A DNA stretch of 64,000 nucleotides from Nitrospirota bacterium (GTDB lineage Bacteria > Nitrospirota > Thermodesulfovibrionia > Thermodesulfovibrionales > UBA6898): contig JAJRYC010000090.1 of the NCBI GenBank assembly GCA_024275975.1, positions 1 to 64,000 of the forward strand, read 5' to 3'. A model generated the notes under the pieces. It ran no database searches. It was given only the letters and a program-made list of their open reading frames with translations, and had not been told where the DNA came from. How positions within the stretch are numbered: the first letter of the stretch is position 1; each line of letters begins with the position of its first letter. The position numbers and the translations under genes are program-made. This document shows, piece by piece, positions 46,731-56,191 of this stretch.

Positions 46731-49400
46731 ATGTTAACTACTACTGATAAATTTTTAGAAAGCGGCTGCGACATAGAGAAAAAGGACAAGCTTTGCAGGA
46801 GCCGCGGTGGTGAGTCATGTGCCTTTGACGGGGCGATGATAGTGCTGCAGCCGATTGCGGACACGGCGCATCTTGTCCATGGTCCTATCGCGTGTTGCGG
46901 TAACACATGGGAAGGCAGGGGCACATTGTCAACGGCTGTAGCGGCGCGCGGAGACACGCCCCTGCACGGGATGGGATTCACCTCTGATATTAATGAACTG
47001 GATATAGTCTATGGATCGGAGGAAAAACTCTATAATGCCATCGTCCGGACCTTTAAATCCGTACAACCGAAGGCGATCTTTGTTTACTCCACCTGTGTAA
47101 GCGGCCTTATTGGAGAGGACCTGGATGCCGTCTGCGGAAAGGCCGCGAATATTTGCGGCATAAAGGTTATACCTGTTAACGCGCCCGGATTTGTTGGTCC
47201 TAAAAACCTCGGAAACAGGATAGCGGGAGAGGTATTGCTTGATCATGTGATAGGCACGGGAGAACCGCCTGTTCGTCCTTCCACAGGGGAAGTGTCTGTA
47301 AACCTTATTGGGGAGTATAACATCGCGGGCGACCTCGGGCTTGTCGAGCCGGTGTTTAAGGAGGCGGGAATAAGGATACTGTCGAGGATCACGGGTGACG
47401 CAACCTTTGAAGAGATAACCTATGCCCACGGCGCTGATATGAATCTGGTTGTCTGCGGTCGCGCTCTTGTGAATGTCGCAAGGGAGATGGAAAGAAGATA
47501 CGGCATTCCCTATGTTGAGGTCTCCTTTTTTGGAAAGACCGAGATGGCGAAGGCGTTGAGAATGATAGGTTCAAAGTTCAAAGTTAAAAGTTCGGGATTT
47601 CACCTGTCGGATAAAGTTGAAGCCATTATTGAGAGTGAGGAAAAAAGACTTTCTGAAAAATTAAAGGCATACTCTCACCTCAGAGGCAAAAGGGCTGTTC
47701 TTTATACCGGTGGCGTTAAGAGCTGGTCTTTTATATCGGCGCTTCTCGATCTAGGGATTGAGGTGGTTGCGGTCGGCACCAGGAAGAGCACCTTTGAGGA
47801 CGAGGAGAAGATGAAGATCATACTTGGCGGGGACGCCCTTCTGGTTGAGGATGTCACACCGGCAAACCTGCGCAGGCTTATGAAGGAGAGGGACGCGGAC
47901 ATCCTTGTCGCCGGAGGCAGAAACCTCTATCTCGCCATGAAGGAAGGGTTTCCATTCGTGGATGTGAACCAGGAGAGACATACAGCCTATGCCGGATATG
48001 GCGGGCTTGTGAACCTTGCGGAGCAGATAAGCAACAGCATTAAATTTTTCGACCGGGAGTTAAAAGCCGGGGGGCATGGGTCTTTTGTCCGTGAAATTAA
48101 AACCCTGGAGCCGGAAGTTAAGAGGGATATCCTGATAAATCCCGTGAAACATTCCCAGTCGATCGGGGCGGCGATCGCCCTGCAGGGCATAGACAGGGCG
48201 ATCCCAGTTATTCATGGGGCGCAGGGCTGTAATTTCCTCGCAAAGGTGCTCATAACAAAGCACTTCAGGGAACCCATCGCCCTTATGAGTACAAAACTGT
48301 TTACTGAAGATGTTGTGATGGGAAGTGAGGAGAAACTGACAGATGTCCTGGAAGATGTTATTCAGAAACAGCAGCCCGATATGATAGGCGTCCTCACTTC
48401 GGGACTTTCAGATGTGAAAGGCGATGATGTGGCCGGCGCGATAAAAAGATTCATGTCTTAACGACCCGACCCCGAGACCTCTATCGGGGGGATTCAGGAT
48501 TCAGGCTGCGCGATTGTATATGTTTCAACCCCTGATTATGAAGGGGGTATGGAGTCCGGATATGCAAAGGCTGTTGAGGCGGTGGTTGCTTCCGTCGCCG
48601 GAAGCCGCAAACCGGCGACCTCAATCCATGGCTCCAGGATTAACGTACTTGCCGGTTCTCATCTGACACCGGCCGAATTTACGGAGTTGCGAGAGATGAT
48701 CGAAGCTTTCGGGCTGGACCCGGTTATTCTGCCGGATCTCTCTGCGCTAGACGGGAGCAGACAGGAATTCTCGGTGCTTGCATCCGGAGGGACAAAGACG
48801 ACTGAGATAGAGACAATGGGTTGCTCCGGATTTACGATGGCGATAGGGATGAGCATGGAAGGGGCGGCAAAGATTTTAAAAGAGAAATTCGGTATTGAAT
48901 ATACTATGTTCGGGAGTCTTTCCGGACTCCGGGGAGTGGATGCATTCATCGAGACGCTATCGGCGTTAAGCGGTCGCCCGGTGCCGCCTAAATATGAAAG
49001 ACAGAGAAGGGTGCTGATTGACGGAATGAGAGACGCCCATTTCTACTTTGGCGGCAAAAGGGCCTGCATGGCCTTGGAGCCGGACCTTTCGGTCCAGGTC
49101 TCGATGCTGCTTGATGAGACGGGCGCTGAAGTCAGTCTGTCTGTAGTTCCGACCAGGTCGGCGTCCTTGGGCGGAATTTACGCGAGACATGTGCGGGTCG
49201 GCGACCTGTTTTCGATAGACGGAGAATTCGACCTTTTAATCGCGAGTTCCCATGCGGAGGACGCAGCCGTAAGGCTCGGAGCGCCATTGTATCAGATGGG
49301 ATTTCCGGTCTATAAGATTCTGGGCAATAACTCAAGGGTCACCATAGGATATAGAGGGACGCTTATGATGATTAATGAGATGGCCAATTTGATGCATTAA
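46731..49400 (+). CDS. nifEN: Fused NifE-NifN cofactor scaffold protein, with an in-frame TAA
   Basis: NifEN is the scaffold on which NifB-co becomes the FeMo-cofactor precursor. The 889-residue frame joins NifE (about 1-455; SCAFDGAMIVLQPIADTAHL, ACCGNTWEGRG) to NifN (from VKHSQSIGAAIALQGIDRAI). A TAA at 48459-48461 (codon 577) interrupts the NifN part. The frame goes on as RPDPETSIGGIQDSGCAIVY and VSTPDYEGGMESGYAKAVEA without a shift. Homologues have only about ten residues in this linker, and the DNA here has a CCCCGA/TCGGGG hairpin (48470-48489), so a small insertion may have brought the stop. A Glu codon would also fit. NifE and NifN fusions are known in several lineages. Confidence 0.9.
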
Positions 49401-49420
49401 TAAATGACGGAGGTGGAGTA

Positions 49421-49816
49421 ATGAAGGTAGCATTTGCAACAACAGACGATATAAATGTTGATGAACATTTTGGCAGGGCCGGCAAGTTCGCCATATATGA
49501 ATTAAGAAAGGACGGTTATCAACTTATTGAGATAAGAAAATTTGCCGAAGGCAGGGATACTGCTATAGAGGAGACAAAGGGAAAGGGACAGATACATGAT
49601 GACAGGGTGAGAAGCAAGGTTGAGAGACTTGAGGACTGTAAGATCATATACCTTACAGAAATCGGCGGCCCGTCGGCGGCAAGACTTGCGAGAAAAGGCA
49701 TAATGCCTGTAAAGGTGAAAGAGGTGGTTCCTATTGAGGAGGCCCTCAATAAACTCCTTGAAACCGTGAAGACATCTCCGCCACCGTGGCTCAAAAAGGC
49801 GATGGAGATCAGTTAG
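49421..49816 (+). CDS. nifX: NifX-type dinitrogenase cofactor-binding protein
   Basis: This 131-residue protein has the NifX/NafY fold: MKVAFATTDDINVDEHFGRA and the GGPSAARLARKGIMPVKV block. NifX holds FeMo-co precursors during assembly. GGAGGTGGAG precedes the ATG. It follows nifEN by 20 bases. Confidence 0.93.
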   Translation: MKVAFATTDDINVDEHFGRAGKFAIYELRKDGYQLIEIRKFAEGRDTAIEETKGKGQIHDDRVRSKVERLEDCKIIYLTEIGGPSAARLARKGIMPVKVKEVVPIEEALNKLLETVKTSPPPWLKKAMEIS

Positions 49817-49930
49817 CCGTCAGGATTCAGCCAAAGCTGATTAATACCAGTAGAATATTTACTAACTTTGATTTTTTATTGATAGCTGTCAGCTGATTGC
49901 TGATAGCTTACAAAAAAGGAGGAAGAAAAG

Positions 49931-50248
49931 ATGAAAATGATCAGGGCATTTATAAGACCGGAGAAGGAGCAGGAAGTAGTCTTGGCATTAGAGGGCGCGG
50001 GTTTTCCGTCCGTTACAAAGATGCCGGTATTCGGAAGGGGAAAACAGAAAGGACTTCAGGTGGGACCAGTGCATTATGATGAACTCCCAAAGGCCCTGCT
50101 CCTGATTGTTGTCGATGACGAGGACCAGGAGAAGGTTGTAAATTTAATACAGACTAAGGCGAGGACGGGATTTATCGGCGACGGCAAGATATTCGTCAGC
50201 CCGGTGGATACCGCTTACACGGTCAGGACTGGAGAGGAAGGCCTATGA
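49931..50248 (+). CDS. nifI1: Nitrogenase-associated PII protein NifI1
   Basis: This 105-residue PII-like protein has the NifI1 T-loop region RGKQKGLQVGPVHYDELPKA and [20 protein letters not shown]. In methanogens and other bacteria, NifI1 and NifI2 together inhibit nitrogenase when ammonium is present. AAGGAGGAAG precedes the ATG, and it overlaps nifI2 by four bases. Confidence 0.9.
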   Translation: MKMIRAFIRPEKEQEVVLALEGAGFPSVTKMPVFGRGKQKGLQVGPVHYDELPKALLLIVVDDEDQEKVVNLIQTKARTGFIGDGKIFVSPVDTAYTVRTGEEGL

Positions 50249-50661
50249 AAGAAATCATTGCAATTATCCGGAGGGACAAGGTCCCTGAAATTAAACAGGC
50301 GCTTGAGGATATTGGATATCCGTCACTCACGATCCAGAGCGTGGATGGAAGAGGGAAGCAGAAGGGTGCCATGTGCGCCGAGATGGACTCGGAAATGCCG
50401 GAGAGTTTCTGCACAACGGCCAAACTGAAGCCGACGCCTTCCATCTATGCCCTCGAGCATACACTGCCGAAGGTCGCCCTTTACGTGCCGAAGAGGATGC
50501 TTACTATAGTAGTGCCTGACGACCTGGTTACAAAGATTGTTAAAGCTATAGTAAGGGTAGGACAGACAGGCAAGCACGGTGACGGGAAGATATTTGTCAT
50601 GCCGATAGGCGGGGCCATAAGGATAAGGACAGGTGAAGCAGGCGGTGAGGCGATAGCTTAA
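50245..50661 (+). CDS. nifI2: Nitrogenase-associated PII protein NifI2
   Basis: At 138 residues this is longer than a standard PII because its T-loop is extended (about residues 35-75), the hallmark of NifI2. The core ends HGDGKIFVMPIGGAIRIRTG. NifI1 and NifI2 form a complex that binds dinitrogenase. Both lie here after nifX, not between nifH and nifD as in methanogens and most clostridia. Confidence 0.9.
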   Translation: MKEIIAIIRRDKVPEIKQALEDIGYPSLTIQSVDGRGKQKGAMCAEMDSEMPESFCTTAKLKPTPSIYALEHTLPKVALYVPKRMLTIVVPDDLVTKIVKAIVRVGQTGKHGDGKIFVMPIGGAIRIRTGEAGGEAIA

Positions 50662-50674
50662 AAAGGGATTGGAT

Positions 50675-50749
50675 AACTCCCCCAGCCCCTCTTAACCTAA
50701 GAGGGGAGTTATTCTCCTCCCCTTACTTAAGGGGTTGGGGGAGGGGTTA
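50675..50749. repeat. Imperfect inverted repeat, C-rich and G-rich arms
   Basis: AACTCCCCCAGCCCCTCTTAA and a matching TTAAGGGGTTGGGGGAG arm flank a short second hairpin, in the 153-base gap between nifI2 and the ferredoxin gene. It looks like a palindromic intergenic repeat. It may form a strong hairpin that partly terminates the nif transcript. Confidence 0.65.
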
Positions 50750-50814
50750 CTCCGTCCCCCTTTGGAAACGTGGGATATAGGGGGATTTTTTAATACAACT
50801 AGAAAGGAGAAATT

Positions 50815-51096
50815 ATGCAACAAACTACTTGCTACACAAGGGGTGGGAGCGCATGGATCCCGAATTATATCGAATCAATTGATGTTGAAAAATGTCTGGG
50901 CTGCGGACGATGCTATAAGGTATGCAGCAGGACCGTTCTTGAGCTTATCGAGAAACCGTTTGAAGGTGAGGACGAGTATGGAGACGATATGGGCAATAAG
51001 GTGATGTCTGTTGCAAATCCGGACGACTGTATCGGCTGTGGGGCGTGCGCCAAGATATGCACCAAGAAATGCCATCTGCATACGGCTATGGTGTAA
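50815..51096 (+). CDS. nif-specific ferredoxin (two [4Fe-4S], FdxN/ferredoxin III type)
   Basis: The 93-residue ferredoxin has CLGCGRCYKVCSRTVLELI and CIGCGACAKICTKKC clusters with a spacer between them. This is the pattern of the nif-linked ferredoxin III family. It likely supplies electrons to NifH or to cofactor assembly. AGAAAGGAG precedes the ATG. Confidence 0.9.
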   Translation: MQQTTCYTRGGSAWIPNYIESIDVEKCLGCGRCYKVCSRTVLELIEKPFEGEDEYGDDMGNKVMSVANPDDCIGCGACAKICTKKCHLHTAMV

Positions 51097-51106
51097 TACG
51101 TTCTAT

Positions 51107-51123
51107 GTTCAACGTTCTATGTT
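51107..51123. repeat. Dispersed repeat copy A
   Basis: The 17-base sequence GTTCAACGTTCTATGTT recurs at 57490-57506. Here it lies after the ferredoxin gene, preceded by a partial tandem copy (ACGTTCTATGTTCA). It marks the spacer type that occurs on both sides of the cytochrome and minus-strand block. Confidence 0.7.
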
Positions 51124-51230
51124 TGAACGTTGAACTTCTTCTATCCGTTACGCCATGACCGCTCAATCAAAATAAATATTAGACTTAATATTTCTTTCCT
51201 AGTATAATTTCGTCAAAGCTGGAGGGAAAT

Positions 51231-52769
51231 ATGAATATGCGATTGAGATCAGAAGGATATGTTTTATTTTTTCTTGTTTTCTTGTTTATCTGTTATCCGG
51301 CGGCGGTATCCGCCTCCGGAAAATTCGCGGGCGCCGAAGAGATAAGATTAAGCGCCCCGACGCAGGCTTGCATCGCCTGTCATAAGGCGGTCAGCCCCGG
51401 CATTGTGAGCGACTGGCTCTCCAGCCGGCACGCAAAGATAATCCCGGCCGAGGCGATGAAGAAACCGGCACTTGAGAGAAGGATCTCGTCGGACAGACTT
51501 CCTGATGAGTTGAGTGTATACGCGGTTGGCTGTTATGAATGTCACAGCCTTAATCCCGTAAGACACAAAGACAATTTTAATCATATGGGCTATATGATAA
51601 ATGTTGTCGTCTCCCCGAACGACTGTAGCACCTGCCATCCCACAGAGGCTGATCAGTATGCGCGAAGTAAAAAGGCCAACGCCTATAAAAACCTGATGAA
51701 AAACCCCATATATCACAACCTGGTCAAGACGATCACCGGTATAAAAAAGGTCGAAAACGGGAAACTCGTTTCGCAACCGCCTTCTGAAATGACCCTGCGG
51801 GAGACATGTCTCGGCTGCCACGGCACAAAGGTGGAGGTCAGAGGTCTGAAAAAGGTATACGCCGGGAGCGCGTGGGGCGAGATTACCGTCCCGGACCTTA
51901 CAAACTGGCCGAGCCAGGGTGTCGGCAGGGAGAATCCCGACGGCAGTATCGGGGCCTGTACGGCCTGTCATCCGAGGCATGGTTTTTCTATTGAAGTCGC
52001 CAGAAAACCATACACCTGCGCCCAGTGCCACCTCGACCCTGATGTGCCGGCGTGGAATGTATACAAGGAGAGCAAGCATGGGGCGATCTACGCCTCGAAA
52101 AAGGATGATTGGGATTTCGGGGCGGTCCCGTGGGTGCTTGGAAAAGACTTTAATGCCCCGACCTGTGCCACATGCCATGTCAGCCTGATCGTATCACCAG
52201 ATGGCGAAGTGATTGCCGAACGGACCCATGATTTCGGGGCGAGACTATGGGTGAGGCTCTTCGGGCTTATCTACAGCCATGCCCAGCCGGTATCAGGGGA
52301 TACGTCGATAATCAGGAATAAGGACGGCTTGTCGATGCCGACTGCGTTCACAGGTGAACCGGCAACGAAATATCTTATAGACGGAGCCGAACAGGACCGC
52401 CGGAAGGGCGTAATGAAAGAGATCTGCCGGGGCTGTCACGGCACGTCCTGGATAGACAACCATTTCGAGAAACTGGATAATACCATTAAAGAGACGAATG
52501 AGATGACGCTCTCTGCGACCCAACTTATGGTGGAGGCATGGGAAAAGGGGATAGAGGACATATCCAATCCGTTTGACGAAGAGATAGAAAAACTCTGGAT
52601 AAAACAGTGGCTCTTCTATCCCAGTTCCATACGATATGCGTCCGCCATGACCGGGGCGCCTGATTATGCAAGCTTCAAGAATGGATGGTGGGAGCTTTCC
52701 GATAATCTCCGGAAGATGAGAAACAGGATAGACATCAAGGAACATATAATGAAACACCAGTCGGAATAG
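51231..52769 (+). CDS. Octaheme cytochrome c, HAO/ONR family
   Basis: This 512-residue protein has an N-terminal signal peptide (about 1-28) and eight CXXCH motifs: CIACH, CYECH, CSTCH, CLGCH, CTACH, CAQCH, CATCH and CRGCH. Spacing and the segments GACTACHPRHGFSIEVARKP and YASFKNGWWELSDNLRKM match the hydroxylamine oxidoreductase family. Family members oxidise hydroxylamine or reduce nitrite or hydroxylamine to ammonium. I cannot decide the direction because the cross-linking tyrosine of oxidative HAO cannot be placed without an alignment. It is followed by a flavoprotein after 15 bases. Confidence 0.9.
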   Translation: MNMRLRSEGYVLFFLVFLFICYPAAVSASGKFAGAEEIRLSAPTQACIACHKAVSPGIVSDWLSSRHAKIIPAEAMKKPALERRISSDRLPDELSVYAVGCYECHSLNPVRHKDNFNHMGYMINVVVSPNDCSTCHPTEADQYARSKKANAYKNLMKNPIYHNLVKTITGIKKVENGKLVSQPPSEMTLRETCLGCHGTKVEVRGLKKVYAGSAWGEITVPDLTNWPSQGVGRENPDGSIGACTACHPRHGFSIEVARKPYTCAQCHLDPDVPAWNVYKESKHGAIYASKKDDWDFGAVPWVLGKDFNAPTCATCHVSLIVSPDGEVIAERTHDFGARLWVRLFGLIYSHAQPVSGDTSIIRNKDGLSMPTAFTGEPATKYLIDGAEQDRRKGVMKEICRGCHGTSWIDNHFEKLDNTIKETNEMTLSATQLMVEAWEKGIEDISNPFDEEIEKLWIKQWLFYPSSIRYASAMTGAPDYASFKNGWWELSDNLRKMRNRIDIKEHIMKHQSE

Positions 52770-52784
52770 GAACCAATACCAGCC

Positions 52785-53357
52785 ATGAAGATAATCGCGA
52801 TTCTCGGCAGCCCCAGGGAGAACGGAAATACAGAGCTGCTGATGAAAGAGACTGTAAGGGGCGTGCGGTCATCAGGCCAGGAGGTGAAGACCTTCATACT
52901 GAACCGGATGAACATACAGCCATGCCAGAACTGCGGCGGCTGCGAAGAAACAGGGGAATGTATAATTGATGACGATATGCCGGAAATATACCTTGATATA
53001 CGCGCGGCCGACAGGATAATTCTGGCGTCGCCGATTTTTTTCTTCGGGCTCAGCGCCCAGACAAAGGCCATGATAGACCGCTGCCAGAGTTTCTGGTGCG
53101 GGAAATACCTTCTTGGAAGGCCGGTGCCTGAAGGCATATATGGCCGCAAAGGGCTTCTGCTGCTGGTGGGAGCGATGGAGAAGGAGATAGGGGTGACATG
53201 CTCGGATGCCACGGCAAAGGCCTTTTTCAGGACAATAAACGTTCAGGAACACGGGACCCTGAGCTTTCTGGGAATAGACGCGAAAGGCGCTGTTAAGGAC
53301 CATTCCACAGCGCTGAACGATGCATTTGAAGCCGGCAGGATTCTGACCGGCGGCTGA
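52785..53357 (+). CDS. Flavodoxin-like NAD(P)H oxidoreductase (iron-sulfur flavoprotein type)
   Basis: The 190-residue protein has the NADPH-dependent FMN reductase fold with AILGSPRENGNTELLMKETV. Four Cys at about 46-58 (CQNCGGCEETGEC) follow the compact cluster motif of archaeal and clostridial iron-sulfur flavoproteins. It may transfer electrons to or from the adjacent octaheme cytochrome, but that is inference. It converges on an HNH gene. Confidence 0.85.
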   Translation: MKIIAILGSPRENGNTELLMKETVRGVRSSGQEVKTFILNRMNIQPCQNCGGCEETGECIIDDDMPEIYLDIRAADRIILASPIFFFGLSAQTKAMIDRCQSFWCGKYLLGRPVPEGIYGRKGLLLLVGAMEKEIGVTCSDATAKAFFRTINVQEHGTLSFLGIDAKGAVKDHSTALNDAFEAGRILTGG

Positions 53358-53375
53358 CGCGTCTGAATACGTTGT

Positions 53376-53666
53376 TCAGGTTAATTTTTCCATGTAATCT
53401 TCCCATTCCAGCGGAAGCATGGATTTCTTTTTGTTGTTGCATTCCTTGCATGCCGGAACTGTATTGCCTTTAGTGGTTTTTCCGCCTCTTATTAGAGGCA
53501 CGATATGGTCCATGGTAAGTTCTCCGGGACGGAATTCCTTTTTACAGTAGTAACACCGGCCTCCGGCGAGTTTTCTTTTCCACCATTGTGATTTTCTGAT
53601 TTCCCGGGCCCTGGCCCGCTCTCTCCTCAGTTCTTCATCTGTGACATCAGATGTGAAAAAATCCAT
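53376..53666 (-). CDS. HNH endonuclease-like protein
   Basis: This 96-residue protein has a small HNH domain: CYYCKKEFRPGELTMDHIVP and RGGKTTKGNTVPACKECNNK, with two CXXC pairs. No restriction or intron genes are nearby. It follows the GGDEF gene with 3 bases, so probably same transcript. Confidence 0.85.
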   Translation of the reverse strand: MDFFTSDVTDEELRRERARAREIRKSQWWKRKLAGGRCYYCKKEFRPGELTMDHIVPLIRGGKTTKGNTVPACKECNNKKKSMLPLEWEDYMEKLT

Positions 53667-53669
53667 ATT

Positions 53670-55694
53670 TTATTTAATCTCCCCCCAGTGAACGGCCCTA
53701 TTCCTTCCTCCGTTTTTTGCGTGGTAGAGCGCCTGGTCGGCCCGGCCTATAAGCTCTTCCTTGGTCTCGGCGTCTAAAGGTGAAGTCGCTATGCCGATAC
53801 TTATCGTAATTTTAATTGAGGCGCCATCTGCTGAAAAAGAGGTGTTCATGATGGATTTTCTCAACCTCTCGGCGATCATGCCCGCGCCTTTTTTGTCTGT
53901 CCCGGGCAGCACGGCGGCAAATTCCTCGCCGCCATACCGCGCGGGTATGTCTATGTCCCTTATCGTCTCTCTTAAGACATTCGCCACCCCTTTCAGCACA
54001 AGGTCTCCGGCGGGATGCCCGTATGTATCGTTGATTTTCTTGAAATAGTCTATATCCGCAATCAACAGTGATATGGGCGAGGAGAACCTGTTCAGCCGTC
54101 TGAGTTCCTCCGACAATTTCTCCTGAAAGGTCCTGTGGTTATAGAGTCCGGTAAGACCGTCGGTGGTGGCGAGCTTTTCTATCTCCGCGTGCAGTTTCGC
54201 GTTAGCGATTGATGTTGACGCCTGGTTGCACATAACTTCCAGCAGTCCGGTCTGGAACGTATCAAAGGCATCTTTTTTTCCGGAAAGCAGGACAAAGAGT
54301 CCGAGAAGCTGCTTTTCATAAAGCATGGGCAAGGCTATAACCGACCGGATGTTTTCGGTCTTAAAAGGCATTATCCGGATGGGATACCCGGCAGTGTCGC
54401 TCACGTAATGCCTCTGCCTGTTCACAGCCGCGAAATTGATGATCGTGCTCCTGAGATCGAACAGTCTTTTGTCTACTGATAATTCTCCTGTGTGATATCT
54501 TAATTCATATTTCCTGTCCCTTCGAATAAAGATGAAAGCCTGTGAGTCTGTCACCTTTTCAGCCGCTTCGCAGAGCTTCCTTGCCGTCACATTCAGGTCG
54601 AGCGACGAGACAAGGTTCGCGCTCTCCTCCTTGAGTATTCTCAACCCGAAGACATCGCGCTTTATCATCGAATATACCCTTTCCCTATCAAGTATCCTGA
54701 TGATATGCCCGGAGAACATCCTGGCGGTGTCCCTGTCCGATTCAGTGAAGGCGTGATATCTAGAACTGTCCACGGTCAGCACCCCAACCGGTAGTTGACC
54801 GTCCAGCAGAGGGACCGCGATAATAGAAGAAATCTTGAGGTCCTTTATATATCCGGCATCAAGTGCTTTTTTATTCAGTTCGCCGAAAAGAAGCGTTTTT
54901 CTCTCTTTTACGCAGATATTCAGGACACCTCTGCCGTCGATTATAATATCGTCTCTTTCCCAGGTCGAACATCTCAGGTGAAAGCTGTCACCATCGGGTA
55001 TAAAGAGGTTGGCGGAATCCGCGAATGTCGCCTGTTTGACCGTAAGAAGCATGTCCATGATCTCTTCGTCGGTCTTCAGCATTGACGCAAAGTGATGGGA
55101 AAGGACCTCGGTGTTCTCAAGTGATTCCATGCCGGTTTCACTCATTACTTCCCTCGCGTTTTCACTGATCGACCGCAGGGACGACATCGCCTTCTCTTTC
55201 TCCTTTCTCAGGTTATTGAATATCAGGATGGATATGGCGGCCGTCAGGATCAAAAAGACTGAAAAAACCGTTTCTTCGAAGACATCCTTCCCGGAGATGA
55301 AAGTCCTCAGTTCCAGAAACGGCATCAGCAGTGACAGGGATATGACGGTCCCGGGGCTGTAAAAGGCAGCGGTAGTGAGAATAAAGGGAAAATAGGCCAG
55401 GTTTAGCCATGGCAAGTTAAGGGCGTGTGATGTTCCGGCGATGATTAACGCGATAGAAAAGAGGAATTCGACCTGAAATGCCCTTTTCTTATCCGTAAAG
55501 TGCAGTATCGAATATATTAGAACTGTTGATAAGCTTAATAAAAACCAGAATAGAGGTTTTTTTTCAGGGAGAAAAACCAGCAGGCCGAACCAGGTGGAAA
55601 CAATAAATAAGAGGGCTACGCCTCTCTTTATCCTGGAGCCCTGCCCTTTTTTAGCTCCTCTTCCCTGAAGAATTTTCTGTAAAGGACTTCCCAT
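53670..55694 (-). CDS. Membrane GGDEF protein with GAF domains (probable diguanylate cyclase)
   Basis: The 674-residue protein has about six N-terminal membrane helices (about 25-165), two GAF domains (about 200-340 and 360-500) and a GGDEF domain (about 515-670). The active site is RYGGEEFAAVLPG, intact, so it probably makes cyclic di-GMP. The GAF region probably senses small ligands. It overlaps the following DUF507 gene by about 67 bases at its start. Confidence 0.92.
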   Translation of the reverse strand: MGSPLQKILQGRGAKKGQGSRIKRGVALLFIVSTWFGLLVFLPEKKPLFWFLLSLSTVLIYSILHFTDKKRAFQVEFLFSIALIIAGTSHALNLPWLNLAYFPFILTTAAFYSPGTVISLSLLMPFLELRTFISGKDVFEETVFSVFLILTAAISILIFNNLRKEKEKAMSSLRSISENAREVMSETGMESLENTEVLSHHFASMLKTDEEIMDMLLTVKQATFADSANLFIPDGDSFHLRCSTWERDDIIIDGRGVLNICVKERKTLLFGELNKKALDAGYIKDLKISSIIAVPLLDGQLPVGVLTVDSSRYHAFTESDRDTARMFSGHIIRILDRERVYSMIKRDVFGLRILKEESANLVSSLDLNVTARKLCEAAEKVTDSQAFIFIRRDRKYELRYHTGELSVDKRLFDLRSTIINFAAVNRQRHYVSDTAGYPIRIMPFKTENIRSVIALPMLYEKQLLGLFVLLSGKKDAFDTFQTGLLEVMCNQASTSIANAKLHAEIEKLATTDGLTGLYNHRTFQEKLSEELRRLNRFSSPISLLIADIDYFKKINDTYGHPAGDLVLKGVANVLRETIRDIDIPARYGGEEFAAVLPGTDKKGAGMIAERLRKSIMNTSFSADGASIKITISIGIATSPLDAETKEELIGRADQALYHAKNGGRNRAVHWGEIK

Positions 55695-55912
55695 TCAGGA
55701 CTTCCTTCTACCAGTTTTTTCGAAAATGACTGGAGTTTTCGCCTGACAATCTGATCTATCTCCTCCCCTACATTAAGCTCGGCAATAATCGCGCGCTTTA
55801 TCCCGCGCCTGATCACACTTTTATCTTCGATCAACTCTACCAGATCTTTTTCGATAAGGTTTCCAAGAAGAACATGACTTAAATGTGAAATCTTATCATC
55901 GGAGAGCATCAT
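55628..55912 (-). CDS. DUF507 protein (second copy)
   Basis: This 94-residue DUF507 protein has SDDKISHLSHVLLGNLIEKD and WEVLYRKFFREEELKKGRAP. DUF507 proteins often occur as adjacent pairs, as here, and have no known function. It overlaps the first copy by four bases and the GGDEF start by 67 bases. Confidence 0.85.
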   Translation of the reverse strand: MMLSDDKISHLSHVLLGNLIEKDLVELIEDKSVIRRGIKRAIIAELNVGEEIDQIVRRKLQSFSKKLVEGSPEWEVLYRKFFREEELKKGRAPG

Positions 55913-56190
55913 AGGACGATATTTCTTTCTCTTACCAGTCTGCTTTTCGTCAAATCGAACAGTTTTCTGTAATCCATCCTGCCACGTTCTATGTCCGACT
56001 CATGTTTTTTAAGGATCTCTCTCACCTCATCGTTAAGCCTGTCTTCCACTAAAAGCTCTTCCATGATTATGCTCTCGACGTTAACCAGAAATTTATCCAC
56101 GGGTATCTTCGGCCTGATAAGCCCCTGAGATATCAGGTTGTTTGATATCTTTTTCGCCATTATCGGCACCCAGGATTTAGGAATCTTCAT
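55909..56190 (-). CDS. DUF507 protein (first copy)
   Basis: The 93-residue protein is a DUF507 member with MAKKISNNLISQGLIRPKIP and GRMDYRKLFDLTKSRLVRER. It starts one base after the rpsR end and is cotranscribed with rpsR and the second copy. Confidence 0.85.
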   Translation of the reverse strand: MKIPKSWVPIMAKKISNNLISQGLIRPKIPVDKFLVNVESIIMEELLVEDRLNDEVREILKKHESDIERGRMDYRKLFDLTKSRLVRERNIVL

Positions 56191-56191
56191 A

